Shown: piece by piece, positions 22,416 to 34,300 of the stretch
How the letters are laid out: each line of letters begins with the position of its first letter
How positions within the stretch are numbered: position 1 is the first letter of the stretch
Assembly: GCA_029532625.1 (NCBI GenBank)
Contig: JARFXM010000005.1
Span: 744,001-808,000, forward strand
Origin: Lomentospora prolificans
Lineage: Eukaryota > Ascomycota > Sordariomycetes > Microascales > Microascaceae
DNA: 64,000 nucleotides
Direction of reading: 5' to 3'
Made by a program: the position numbers and the translations under genes
Notes under the pieces: model-generated
Databases searched by the model: none
What the model was told of the DNA's origin: nothing
The model's input: only the letters and a program-made list of their open reading frames with translations

Positions 22416-23160
22416 GGTTGCGGTTGGCTCGGAGGATTGTGACTTGATAGAGGAATTGTTGGCGAAAAGCCAGGAAGGGAGACCTGAACTTTTGCCTGTC
22501 ATACGCCTACAGGTAGGTCTTCAATTCCTACAAGGGGTAAATGCAGCAAGCCAATGAGGGGTTGTTGAATTGGCTTTAATCGAAGGAAGAAAGACGGGAT
22601 GCGCCTCCCCGAACTTTTTTTTTTTTAGGGGCGGTGACCACAAATTCCAGGTCAAAAAAAATTTCTGGGGTCTAAGAGATTTAGCCAGCTTTCAGCCGGG
22701 CTTATCTTACCAGCCCCACCAAAGCTAAAGCTGGTGCAGGGGCCGGGGCTGCTCTTGGTAGCGTGCCAGGTTGCCACGCTTGAAAATATCTCCAGTGATA
22801 CGAGTTTGGCAAGCCAGAGGACAGTACGATCGGCTAGGGTGACACCGTGCCGCCAGCTGGCTACTTTTGCTGTAGCGATCACCGTTAACAAAATAAAAAC
22901 AATGGAACTCAATTCCATCAGCATCCGACGACATCCTCGAACCAAGAAATAGGCACGACTTCGATGTTACTACACCCTCTAATCCTCTACATACGACTGG
23001 GAAACTATATCCAGGGATAATCTCGATAATCGGCGCCACCACCAGCGCTTCTCTTTCCCTGGCAACGGCCCGACGACGCAACTCGATCAGCGCCCAGTGT
23101 CCCGTCTAATCTCCAGACACCGCATCAACCCACCCCCCACCTCTCACAACTCGCCAAAAC
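22416..23160. promoter_or_regulatory. Divergent intergenic promoter region (SRP40-like / Rsm1-like)
   Basis: A 745-bp head-to-head gap separates the two gene starts. It contains a T10 run (22617-22626) and a GCTGG-rich patch (22680-22760). No specific binding site can be named from sequence alone. Confidence 0.5.
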
Positions 23161-24711
23161 ATGAACGCCACGAAACGGAAATTCAATGCCATTATCCAAG
23201 GCATTGGGAATAAACCCTCGCCGCCTCCGAGCATCACCTCAAATGACGATGGGCCCCCAACTCCCCGAGGCTCTATCCGTTCCGTAGCATCAACTCCAAG
23301 CAAGATGGGCGCTGATGCGGATCTGCTGTCTAAGCGCCGGCGGTTAGGCATCCCCGGTTCGACGCCTGACTCCAAAGGCCCTACGTCGATATCGAACGTT
23401 GTGCTTAGGAAATGGAGCTCGACCAGGAAGCAGCCCGAGCCGCAACCCCAACCCAAATATTGCCCAAGCGATCGCGGCGAACTACTGAAGCGCCTCGCCA
23501 CCTTCCAGGAACTCGTCAACTGGGCGCCGAAGCCAGACCGCGTGAATGAGGTAGAGTGGGCTAAGAGGGGCTGGACTTGTCGTGGGAAGGAGAGAGTGCG
23601 CTGTGTGTTGTGCAACAAGGAGCTCGTTGTGGGATTGAACAAGAAGGAGGTGGATGGCAAAGAGGTGCCCGTTCTGGTCCCCTCGGAAATTGGTAGGTCT
23701 GCCGAGTAGCCTCGTTTGTGGGCGCATGAAGACGCTAACAGTGGTCCAGAGGAGAAACTCGTGGACAAATATGCCGAGCTCATCGTCGAATCCCACCAGG
23801 AGGATTGCCTTTGGAAGAAACGCGGGTGTGAAGATTCACTCCTTCGCATATCATTCAGTAATGCGACCGCCAACCTCGAATCACTTCGGAGCAGATATGA
23901 CGAACTTTGCGCCAGGAAACCATTCCTACCATATGAATTCAATCTGAAGCTTCCCGAGGAAGTCAACATCGATACCATTCTCTCACAACTCCCGACCGAC
24001 TTCTTTTCAAACCCAGCCTCCGCGAACGATACCTCCGACCCAACTTCTCCGAATAGAACTGCACTTGTGCTCGCCCTTATGGGATGGCAGGGCTTATCGG
24101 ACTCCCGTATAGGAGCAGTGCCCAATTCTGCGTCGTGTCACACATGCTTACGTCGACTCGGCCTATGGATGTTCAAGAGCAAGGAAGTCGGCCCCAACAA
24201 TGAGATTATTGTACCAGCGCCCATGGACCATCTCGATCCCGTCAAGGAACACCGTTTCTTCTGCCCTTGGAAGAACGCCCACACACAACGCCTCGGAAGC
24301 TCACGTTCAACCCCGGAAAGCGATCTCCCCGCGTGGAAGATGCTCGCCCAGTCTCTCCGAAACGAGGCATATCTCAGGGGAGTACTCGACGACTCTAATA
24401 GGGCGGGTAGTAAAAGTGCGAACAGGCGGGCAGTCGAGGTTACAGTTCAGGACGTTCCCTCCACACCCACCAAGATGCCTGCCACCCCAACCACAGGGGG
24501 TATAGACTCTCCTTTCAGCGCTGTGGGAGCGGAGGACGGCGAGGATGACACAGCAAGGGACGCAAAGGACAAGGAGAGGTGGGCACGACTGAGGAGAGTA
24601 AAGAGCCTCTTTGACTCGAAGGGTTCGAGGAAGTTGAAGAGGGCGAATAGTCGCCCGGGGACGGCAGTATCTACAAAGTCTGCGAAGTCAGGATCGACCA
24701 AAGACCAGTAG
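23161..24711 (+). CDS. rsm1: C3HC zinc-finger protein, Rsm1/NIPA-like
   Basis: Two exons give 497 aa: 23161-23692 and 23750-24711. The N-terminal 85 residues are Ser/Pro-rich. The zf-C3HC domain follows: WTC, then VRCVLCNKEL, and across the intron ESHQEDCLW supplies the His and last Cys. A second Rsm1-type domain carries SASCHTCLRRLGLWMF and EHRFFCPWKN, repeating the C-x2-C ... H-x3-C layout. The C-terminus is basic and disordered. The S. pombe homologue Rsm1 works in nuclear mRNA export; the animal homologue NIPA is an SCF-type F-box-like protein. A nuclear role in RNA export or ubiquitin control is therefore the best family-based guess. Confidence 0.92.
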
Positions 24712-26061
24712 CGCTGGTCAAGTAGACGATGAGCAACGCATATCCGTAAGCAACGGCTGTATTCGATATATTGAATGTAGATTAGCAAGCGACCATTTTC
24801 TTAGATAATGTATAACTAGTACGGATATCCTCAGCACATGGCAGATCGATATGCTGTTACAAGTATCAGGTTGAGACATGCACTTTCGTGCAACGACATC
24901 CAGTCAGGTTTACAGGATATGGCAAGAGCAAGAGCAACTCTCAAGAGCAACTCTCGTCAGGTAATGGGATTGATGACTCCCCTTTGACTTTCTTGCCCGC
25001 ATAACTCGAATCTTCTTGACGACTACCAAGGGGAAAGCCTCGACCAAATACAACACCCGATTATAAAACCTACCAGCGTTGGAAATCTACAATTGATGAG
25101 TCCCAGCTAACTAGAAGGGGCACGTTGCCAGCCGTCGACTTGGTGCAGTGAACGTCTATGACAGCTCCATGGGTTTGGATGCATGCGTACCGGCTGTTAT
25201 CGAACTGCGGTAGGCTACCAAAAGGCCCTTTTGAATCCGAACAACACGAAGTGCTTCGGCTTCTCGCAGAGAGTCCAAGATCAATGTTTGAAGTAGTCAG
25301 GGAAAAGGCCCTTATTACAGGGAGCCAAACCTGCAAGTTGGTCTGTTTCTTATTAAAGCCATCGAAGCATTTTCCAGCGAAAGCAAAGATTCAATTGGTG
25401 CAGTATTTCGCCAGCCGCATCGATGACACAGTCCCAGTGCAGCCACCGACGATGGATCGACATTGACAAGCTCGCCCTCGCCTGTCGCTCCGTCACCCGT
25501 TGTCCATCGCGAGCATAAGACGGCCGAATTCCAGGACCGGAAGAGTACCGCAGAACGCAAGGTACCAGCAAAAAAGTCCGGGTACGGCAATATTCAACGG
25601 GTCTATACTCTGGCTGAAATGAAGAGAAGAATCGGTAACGGTGACCAAGGGAATTTCGCGGATAGTAATCGAGGCGAATTAATTAACTAGTTCCATTAAT
25701 AGAAACCATGTTGTTGTGAGTGCTTCGTATCCCCTTTCGTTTCCTTTCTTTCGCAACTCCTCCGCTTGTTAAGGTCCTGATCATCGACAAGGGAAGGAGG
25801 CAAATGAGCTTTCAAAGACATGCAGGGCGTATTGGCAGGTTTCTTCTCGAGATATAAATAATCGAGGGTTGTTCCCAAGACCCAGGTTGTGAGTTTTGGA
25901 AGCATAGCCGTTCAGAAACGTTGTCCACACCATCTTCTCCACACTCTTAACTTCACCTTCCCCAAACAACATTAAGGATAGACAAAAAGAAGGAAAGGGC
26001 CGGATCGTACCCAATCGAGACTCATCACAAACAACTCCAACTAAAAAAAGTCTACGCCAAG
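24712..26061. other. Intergenic region
   Basis: No gene is supportable over 1.35 kb. There is a direct repeat (CAAGAGCAACTCT, twice) around 24928-24955. The last 300 bp upstream of the small secreted protein include a C/A-rich leader with TTCACCTTCCCC and CACACTCTTAAC, a typical fungal promoter or 5' UTR texture. Confidence 0.5.
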
Positions 26062-26397
26062 ATGATGTACACAAAGACTTTCGTCGTCCTTGCCGCCCTA
26101 GTTACATACACCACAGCGGCCGTGTGCCCAAGCCCGAAGCCAACTTACCAGGCTTGCGGCGGGATGCTTCCAAAGGCAAATGAATGCGAAGAGGGATACA
26201 AATGTGTCTCTGACCCGAGGGAGAAGGGCTGCGGGTTGGCTTGTGACCAGCCGGGCATCTGTGTAGCGGAGGACATCCCGAAGTGCGGCGGCTACCCCGG
26301 CTTCAAGTGCCCCGAGGGCCTCGAATGCTTCGACGACCCGACCGACGACTGCGATCCCGAGAACGGCGGCTTTGATTGTATGGGCTTTTGCCTATGA
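26062..26397 (+). CDS. Small secreted cysteine-rich protein, candidate effector
   Basis: A single exon of 111 aa. The N-terminus is a classic signal peptide (MMYTKTFVVLAALVTYTTAA, cleavage expected after TTAA at about residue 20). The mature chain is about 91 residues with 13 cysteines. It splits into two modules with the same spacing logic: C-GG...C-x-x-G-x-x-C-x-x-DP...C...C...C. The first runs from QACGGMLPKANECEEGYKC to GICV and the second from PKCGGYPGFKCPEGLECF to GFCL, so it looks like an internal duplication. The chain is acidic overall, with no transmembrane or GPI signal. Secreted cysteine-rich proteins of this size are often effectors or cell-wall or antimicrobial peptides, but nothing here proves a role. 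It sits alone between long non-coding flanks, which is common for lineage-specific secreted proteins. Confidence 0.9.
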   Translation: MMYTKTFVVLAALVTYTTAAVCPSPKPTYQACGGMLPKANECEEGYKCVSDPREKGCGLACDQPGICVAEDIPKCGGYPGFKCPEGLECFDDPTDDCDPENGGFDCMGFCL

Positions 26398-27590
26398 AAT
26401 GGGAAAAGTTTCAATTGTTTCATAGGGGCCGAGCGCAGAACGGAACACTGGGTCGCCGAAAGGTTTCCCAAAGGCAGGGAGAGATGGTTCTTTCCGAGTG
26501 GGGTGTAGATAGTTGGCAAAGTACATACTTCGCTTCGCACTCAGCTGAACAAAGGCGGTGAACCTTTATAAGAAGTTAAGAAGTTACACGTTACTCATGA
26601 GCTTGCAATAGCCAAGGTGTACTCTAAACGTTGTACGGACCGTCCTTGTAGCAAGGGATAGCTTGCTAGCCTGAGTAGCAGCTGACATTCTCGAAATACG
26701 GGGCTGAAAGAAAGTTAGGTTTAGGCCTTGAAAAACTACTGGTTAGTCTGCATGAATTCAGACAGTCAGTCGTGCCTCTAATATCTCGTGCTCGTGTGCT
26801 CTTCCTTCGGAGGACAGAGGACACGAGACGCGCGTACCTCGCTTGATTGATACTTTGAGGCTTCTGTGGCTGCGCTGTGGCTGCGGCAGCCAGCTGCCAA
26901 CATTGAAAGCATGGTTCAAATGTTACATTGTACATTGTAGTGCACTTCAGCATCTCGTGGTCTTGTCGTCCGTCTAATGCCAGGCTGCCCCGCAATACCA
27001 CCCCACCTCACACACCTTGAGTAGTAACTTGGCGTCCTCTCTTGGAAGGGCGAATGACGCACTCCCCAGTGCAGTCCACAATCTTGTGCCTGACTTCTTG
27101 TCCCTCCCGAGGTCAAAGGCAGGCTAGATGACCAGCCCCACGCACCTTTGAACCCGTGTACAGCTGGGAAGTCGGTTTCTCGATAGCTTAATCTCTCATC
27201 CCATCGCATCTCTTTCTTTCTTTTAAACCCCCAACCTCCGTGAAGCTTGTCTTACCCGAAGCGGGGGACCCTCACGCGCATCCGAGCTCCTTCATGCTGC
27301 TCTGCAGTGCCCATCGCCCATCCATATCGGACCTTACGGACCACCCGAACCTCACGCGCCCCGTGTTTATGCCTGAAACTTGCACCCAAGCAACCGCTTC
27401 CCATTCGCCTTCGAAGTGAATGTTGTCCGTGAAGCTCCCTCGCAGGCGAATCGATCACCTTTTATCTGTGCCTAAGTGTACAAGCGCATTCGCCCGTTAG
27501 GCCTCCCTACGAGCAAGGCCAGTCTCTCTCAATAGAAACTTAACAGCTCGTCTTTTAAATAGCTATCCGCCAGGCGAGGTTCAAGCAGCC
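26398..27590. other. Intergenic region
   Basis: This is 3' sequence of the secreted-protein gene and upstream sequence of the VHS-domain gene. The last 300 bp are C-rich with several CCTCCG and CTTCCC motifs. Short open stretches on both strands lack any family signature. Confidence 0.5.
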
Positions 27591-29210
27591 ATGCCGGTAA
27601 GACAACACCTTCGCGCAGAGACTTGCGTCCTTCCTCTATTCCTCTTCAAGTACCGCCCCATTCCCGGCAACAACGCGCGATTCCATGTCTCGTGCAACAC
27701 TATCCTCCCACATATCCCACTACAAAGGCTACCTGCAATACGAACAATGGGCTAATAAATCTTCCTACGTTGCTTCCAAGCAGAAACCATTCACGGCCGT
27801 GACGGTCTCTATCGAGAGCCTCACGAGCGAAATGTACGAGGAGGAGGATATGAGCGGCATCCCCGAACTTGTGGAAGTAATTATGCTCCAAGCCTCTGGA
27901 CCAACCGAAGCCGCTCGCGCAATCCGGAAGAAGCTCAAGTACGGAAACGTCCACAGACAGATCCGGGCTCTGGTCATTCTCGACGGTCTTATTCAGAATG
28001 CCGGTGCCCGCTTCCAGCGTTGCTTCTGTGATGAAGCGCTTCTTGAGCGATTGCGCGTGTGTGGGACATCGGGCACTTCCCACCCGGAGGTTCGAAAGAA
28101 GTGTAATGAACTGTTCCGGAGCTGGGCCCAGTTTAAGAATGTTGAGGGAATGAAACAAATTGCCTCGCTCCACAAGGTCAGCCAAGCGAATATTTACACA
28201 CAGAGGCAGAAGCGCACCGATATTAACTTCTTGTGCAGCAACTCCCCAAGAGGAAAGCCGCGGTCACCCAAGAACGGTCCAAGGTGGTGAGGGAGACGGA
28301 TAATCCCTTCGACGATGACGATGAAGATGAACATTCCCCCAAGAGGGGAGAATCGTCCAAGTCATCTACCCCCCCATACGAACAAAATATGAAAACTGTC
28401 CAGTCCTTTTCTTCCCAGGGACACGGCAGGTCTTCATCTGGCTCAGGTTCTTTCTTTGGTTCCTCATCCAAGGATAAGGATAGGAAGAAGAAGGACAAAG
28501 ATAAGAGGAATAAGAAGCGCAGGCCCTTCAACCTCGAAGCCGAGAAGGACCAAATGAAGGCCACAATTGCGGAATCTTCGATCGCAGCCACCAACTTAAT
28601 GAACACTTTGAAGAGCATCAACCGTGAAAAGGAGCGAATTTCCGATAACCAAATGGCGGTCCAAGGTTTCGAATCCTGTAAACAACTTCGACGAAAGATT
28701 CTCCGCTACGTATGGTTTTCCTATCACCCTTCCCACATGTCGTTACTAACGAGGCCTGACAGATTCATCACGTCGAAAGCGAACAGTACCTGGGCAGTCT
28801 GCTTCATGCCAACGACGAACTTATCCTTGCTCTCATGACGTTTGAGCAGCTGGATCGATCTATCGATGCCGATAGCGACTCGGAAGACGAGCTAGCTGAG
28901 CAAGCCCACTTATACCGAAGTATGAGACACTCCCGTGCCTCTCTTATGCTCTTTGATTCTGACAAGTTATATAGTGGCGCAACTTAGAGGGCGTGAATCC
29001 AACCCGACTTCTCCGACAAGCGCCACGCCTGATATCGCCGGGCTGAGCCTGAGCGACAGCCCCCCACGCCCCGCTCCTCCTCCGAGGCCGTCGGCGACCA
29101 CCAAGCCCGTCCCAGTGGTGGCTCCTCAGCGCCCGCGCTACACGACTGATGACGAAAGCGAAGACGAGGACGACCCGTTCGCTGATAGGAATGAATTATC
29201 CCACTTTTGA
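27591..29210 (+). CDS. LSB5: LSB5-like VHS/GAT-type endocytic adaptor
   Basis: Five exons give 420 aa: 27591-27596, 27784-28176, 28239-28709, 28763-28919 and 28975-29210. The first coding exon is only ATGCCG, giving MP-KPFTAVTVSIE, which matches the start of fungal LSB5 proteins; a branch-like GCTAATAAAT sits about 30 nt before the acceptor. An ATG at 27685 could instead give a longer, less family-like N-terminus. The VHS domain is clear (MSGIPELVEVIMLQASGPTE, KKLKYGNVHRQIRALVILDG). A charged Ser-rich linker, a GAT-like helical region (NLMNTLKSINREKERISDNQ) and a proline-rich stretch follow. The C-terminus DPFADRNELSHF is typical of the family. In yeast Lsb5 binds the WASP homologue Las17 and ubiquitin and links actin to endocytosis. 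Cargo adaptor at the cell cortex is the likely role. Confidence 0.9.
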
Positions 29211-30391
29211 ATGTAGGGATGCTACCCCGCGGAATTATCTTGACCTGTTCTATGTTTCATGTTTGCTTTTTGCATTCTCGAGTACTTCTTAACCCCGTCG
29301 CAATTTTTTAAACGCCTCTTACGCATTTACAGCCCCGAGTATGACACATACCTTAGAAGAGACTGCGGGTCCAGGATTATGATAGAGCAGGTATATCCAG
29401 CGAGTTACACTTGACAATCAAGATGCAGCTTTTATTTTTATTTTTTATTTTCTTATGATATGTCATTGTAGGATGCACAGTCTTGGGCGCATTGTCTGGT
29501 TTCCCGGCGTGATCCTATGACCGAGCGAACATGCAAGGTCAATCCCTCGTTCGACCTCAGTTTCTTCGCTGTCGTGCTTCTGTATGCGGGTTCCAGTGCC
29601 CGTGTAAGCTGGGGGCCAACGGTGCGTTGCGCCGACAGATCAGACACACCGTGGCGATCAAAAGCTGTGATCATTGATAGCAGCAAGCTCTCGACAACTC
29701 ATCCGGTGTGGATCGTACCCCAACCAACCTGTTTGAACGAGGACGAGGAAGACCTAAGGCTCAATAACGTGACTTCTAGTGTAATGTGTTTTCGCGTGTT
29801 TTGGTTTTTTTTTTTCCTTTCACTTTTATAAACTCTGGGTACCAAGGCATTTGACTGTTTCCTGTCAGGGAGCAGGACACAAGGGGGAAAGGAACGGGAT
29901 GCTACGCTTCTTGTTTGCAGCATCTGCCCGTCGTGCATATGTCTTGCAGCGGTCATTCCGCTCTTTGTTCTCCTTTGCTGTCCCCTTCATACATGCCTCA
30001 TGATAGTAAGGGTTGGGAGAAACAGAAAGGGCAAGGTCTATTCTCCGATTCGAGCAAATCTCTCTTTTCTTTTTTTGAATTTTTTTGTTCCCCCTTCCCT
30101 CTTCGCACTGAATCCGGATCTGGGTTAGGATGGGTTCTGAAAAAAGAAATAGGCCGAGCGTCGCCTCCCGAATCGAGCGACATGCAGACTCGCCAACCTT
30201 TGTGGATGGAAATATGGAACGCGATCTGCGGAGAGTAGGGGCGGGTTGGAGGGCGCGTAACGGCACGGCCGCGTTGGTTGTGTGCGTCCGTGTGGACAAG
30301 GGTCTCGTGTGTCGGTGGGAAAGAAAAGGGAGTACGTGCTCTGGGGGACGGGGGCAAGGGAGGAAGCGTCGGTGTCGGTGTGTTGTGTGGT

Positions 30392-30420
30392 GGGGCGGGG
30401 ATCGGGGCGCCGGGCCCGGG
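30392..30420 (+). other. G-quadruplex-forming sequence
   Basis: Four or more G runs of 3-4 with loops of 1-4 bases (GGGG C GGGG ATC GGGG CGCC GGG) satisfy the classic G3N1-7 rule. Further G runs lie upstream (30342-30360) and downstream (30431-30437). It sits within the gene desert, about 1.2 kb after the LSB5-like gene. Confidence 0.7.
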
Positions 30421-31365
30421 ATCGGCGCTATGGGGGGGATCCCCCTTGAAGAAGAGGGAGGGAGGGAGGGCGGAAACCAGGAATTTCCTCAATTCTACGT
30501 GTAGGCAGAGAAAGGAAACGGGACTGAGAGGGAGGGGGCGGGAAATTCTGATCCTACTTTTGAGCTTTGGCCCTATTTTTTTTTTTTTTTCTTAAAAGGG
30601 TTCTCCTGAGTTGCTATTTGAGGGAAGGGGGGAGATGGGATGGGGTTGGTAGGCTGGATTTGGAAAAGCGAGGTGTCTGAGGGATCTTCAGGGACTGCAT
30701 GACAGAGCGTTTTGAATGATAGGACGAGAAAAACGCTGAGCTCGAGTTGGCGAGGCTGTTCTCTTCCTTGGGATGTTCGGGCCTTGACGTCTGAATGACA
30801 TTATGGGAAGAAAATCACGGCGGAGAATCTTCTGGGGATGAAGGAGGCCAAGCTTCCGGAGCTAGGATCCACGATGAAATCCTCGGGAGAAAAGAAAGAC
30901 GAAAAGTCCGGGGGCGGAGCATGACTTGACTTGCCGTACAGGAAGAGTGATGTCTTGAGAAGTCTGAGAGCCCTGACATTGTCTCTCGGAACCAGACAAG
31001 ACCCCAGTTAACTCCATGCCAATTTTCTTTTTCACATATTGAGGAGCAGCAGACGCCGATACTATGTACCCAGAGCATGGAGAGGAAATCTTCCCAGGGA
31101 CTGCATAGGCCGCGGGCCCGGCTTGGTTGCCACCCGTATCGAGTGAAAGAAACGGCCGTGCCTTGCAAGTCGCAGGGTTCAGAAACCCACCGCTTTGGTG
31201 TGTTTGTTGACAAAAGCGGCAGAGAAGAGCGTCCGGAAGGAGTAATGGGGGCGGCGAGACGGAACAGAAAGGGCCAGGGCAGTGAGACACGGCAGAGGAA
31301 CCCAAGCTTTTGGTCCCAAGTTATAACACGGGAGAGGTGGAAAGAGGGAGGCGGGATCTGTCTCT

Positions 31366-31386
31366 GGTGTGTGTGTGTGCGTGTGT
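31366..31386 (+). repeat. GT microsatellite
   Basis: A short GT-rich repeat (GGTGTGTGTGTGCGTGTGTC) in the non-coding block. It has no coding context. Confidence 0.7.
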
Positions 31387-34300
31387 CTGTGATCCAGGTA
31401 CCTGGTCCCTCTGACTTGCCGTGTTCCGCTACAACGGCAGCGTATGGCAGGTCGCCTGCCAACGACATACATCAATGTAAGAGAGTAGGCGGAAGTAAAC
31501 TTCTACGGGATAGACGTGATGTGACCCCGCAAACTAGGAAACCTCGACCACTCTAGCCCATTCATCAATAACCTCCTGTTGAAAGAAAGAATAAGAAACA
31601 TCCGCAAGAGATGCATTGAATCTACTGTTGAAGACTTAATCCGAGAGTAAAAATACAACGGAAAATCATCGTGCTAGCAACTACGGCGCTAGGAGGGAGC
31701 GATCGTCCCATCATCTAGGCGGTCCGTGTATCAAAATCGCCTTACAAGCCGATGGCACGATGTCAAACCACAGAACCCTCTGTGTCGGTTGAGGAAACAA
31801 ACGTGAAAACAGCATGTCATACGCGACAGTGGTTACTCGGACCCTGTCCCGCACAAGCCTGGCTACTCGCTACTGTCGTGAGGTTGAGCCACGGCTCTCT
31901 ACCCCGGGCTCCCATCTAAAGCCTCGAAGGGATCGACTACGTCAGAATCTTCCAGGAGACTGGCGTCAAGCCGAGAAAAGAAAAAAAAAGTGAAAAGAAG
32001 AAAGTCTCCGACTTGGCATTAACACAACTGTCACTTTGACAAAACCCCCTAGAGAGAGATCACCGCCTTAATGTCGTACCATAACAATTGCACCAGGGCC
32101 TCCATACTCACTAGAGGTTGGTATCTTCCTTCTGGAGGGCTATATGCAGTATGTTATTCCTTGTGATGACGCGTGTGTGATCCGGCCGTGGGGCCTTGAC
32201 GGAAGAAGAGACGAACCTAGTCACGGAACGTTTCCCATCACACACCTCTACCCCCTCCGGACCCTCTGGTGGCCAAAGTTTCTCGGATCATCCGTCTTTC
32301 CCGGTTCTGTCTCTCGGGGCGCGCGCTTGGATCTGACGAACCGGAGAGAGTGGGTGTGCGAATGTCACTATACTAAGGTGCAGAGGGGCTACACAACTGG
32401 AGCTGATTGAGTGTGATCATCGGGGACGGAAGCAGAAGCGCCCGCCTCTAGTGCCCGAATGTATAACACCTAGAGTAATTTTTCTTCTGTCGAGTAAGGA
32501 GCGAGAACAAGTCTAGGTTATAAGGTATAACCCAAGAGCGCCCTGGTAGGGCTTGGTTGAAGGACTCGATGGCAAGAGACCATCTCCATCAATTTATAGA
32601 CAGGCCTTGCCCCATCATCAACTGAGCCTGGCGATCGGGTGTAGTCGAGATGCCAAAAAGAAACAGAGAAAGGTACGAGCTAAATCTGAGGGGATATCTA
32701 CATAGGGCTGTGGCTTTGATAATAGTGATGCGTTAACAACGCCGCACGAGTCATACTTGGTATATGCCAAAGTATGGAAGGGCCGTGCTATTGACGGGAA
32801 GCATTTAGGTACTGATGGCGCGCAGCCTAAGGGGAAAGCATGCTGTCAAAATACTAGTTATCAGCGGGACGGTAGGACCACGATAGACTGCAACGCCAGG
32901 TTGGCCCGTTCGTGACATGGATGGACCAGCCCCGGCCGTATGCCCCCAGAAGTTCCGTGAAATCGTTTGACCGAAAGAACTCTCCCTTGATGCCTTGGAA
33001 AACAATAAATCCGGCTCCGAAGAAATGGTATGCACGAAGTAGAGAACCCGTCCCACGGTGCAGCATTCACGTACAAGTCCTTGTTGAGGATGACCGTTGT
33101 TGTGAGACCTGCTTGTCTCTTGCCGATTCCCCGTTCGCCATGATCAGGGAGGCGTTTCACTCTCGCCTTCCGCATGTACTCCAGCGCCACCACACCATCG
33201 GAGGGCCAGGGCGCTGGCCTGGAGAGGTGGAACAGATCACTTGGAACGAGAAGACGGGGCTTGTAAAGGATACCAGTATCATGCAATGAAGGTATCGTAG
33301 GAGGCCCCCGTTCAGGGAGGACCTTGGCCCACGCGCTCAAAACAAGGAATATCGGGTTGCTCTATTCTTGACAATAAGCAAGTCCCAGAAGTGTGGAGTT
33401 ATAACTCGATCAAGAAGGAGCGCCAGATGTGCTTCTCATTTATTAGGTGAGAAAAGAGTTTCGAGACAATATCCACATTTCCCGATTGACGTGAATGCAG
33501 CTGTGAGAAGGGTCCACTGGCGCCTCGGGAATGCCCAGATCACGCAAAACATGTCCATCCGTGAAACACTCTAAACGTAGAGGAAGTGATACACGCAAGG
33601 CGAATTAACAAGGTCAGTTTCACAACGCTATTCTCTTTGGCGAATAGATATTATCTGGGCCTCGTGATTTTGGTTTAGCGCCCTTTGTTCTCTCGGCTGA
33701 GAAAGCGGACAGCAAGAATAGCTTGGAAACCGCTCTAGGCCAGAGGGCAGCGGAGGAAGTGGGAACGGGGAATATCCTTGCTGGTGCCCCGGCGTGATCT
33801 CCTGTCGCATTTGCGAATCTGTTCGTTTCTGCATCAACCAACCGAGAGCGGGTTCAGCACCGTTCTTTGGCGAGGGCGAGAACCAGGTAAACCCAGAAGA
33901 AGGATCGCAGGGCAAACGTGCGTTTTTTTTTCGGAATGAAGGGACCCTCTCTGTGCTTTTTGACGGGATCGCTCTTGTATTCCTCCTTCCATTTGCACAC
34001 GGGCACAGGGCCGACACTACGGAGTCCGCTCTCTGGAACGGATGGTCGGACGGTTTGGGGGGCTTTGGTCAACACTTGGCCATGACCATTTCTTTCATGT
34101 CCCTTGTTGGCGTTCACTAAGAATAGACTAGATCCCGAGTGCCAAGGCCTGGAGCATTGCCTGGAAGGGTTTCCTTCCTCATTTTTCTTTCGAGGTACGT
34201 CCAGCTCTAGCACGCTACCACCCCTGAATGCTGGACAAGTCGGCCTGGGACCGGACATGGAGAAGAGATCCATAGCAGAGCAGGCAGGGCAGGCGGTATT

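Noticed and set aside
21472..22557. Long open frame (361 codons) on the plus strand opposite the SRP40-like gene
   Set aside because: It is Ser/Glu-rich antisense of Ser/Asp codon repeats (TCG/GAC), has no family motif, and the minus strand carries clear LisH and SRP40_C features.
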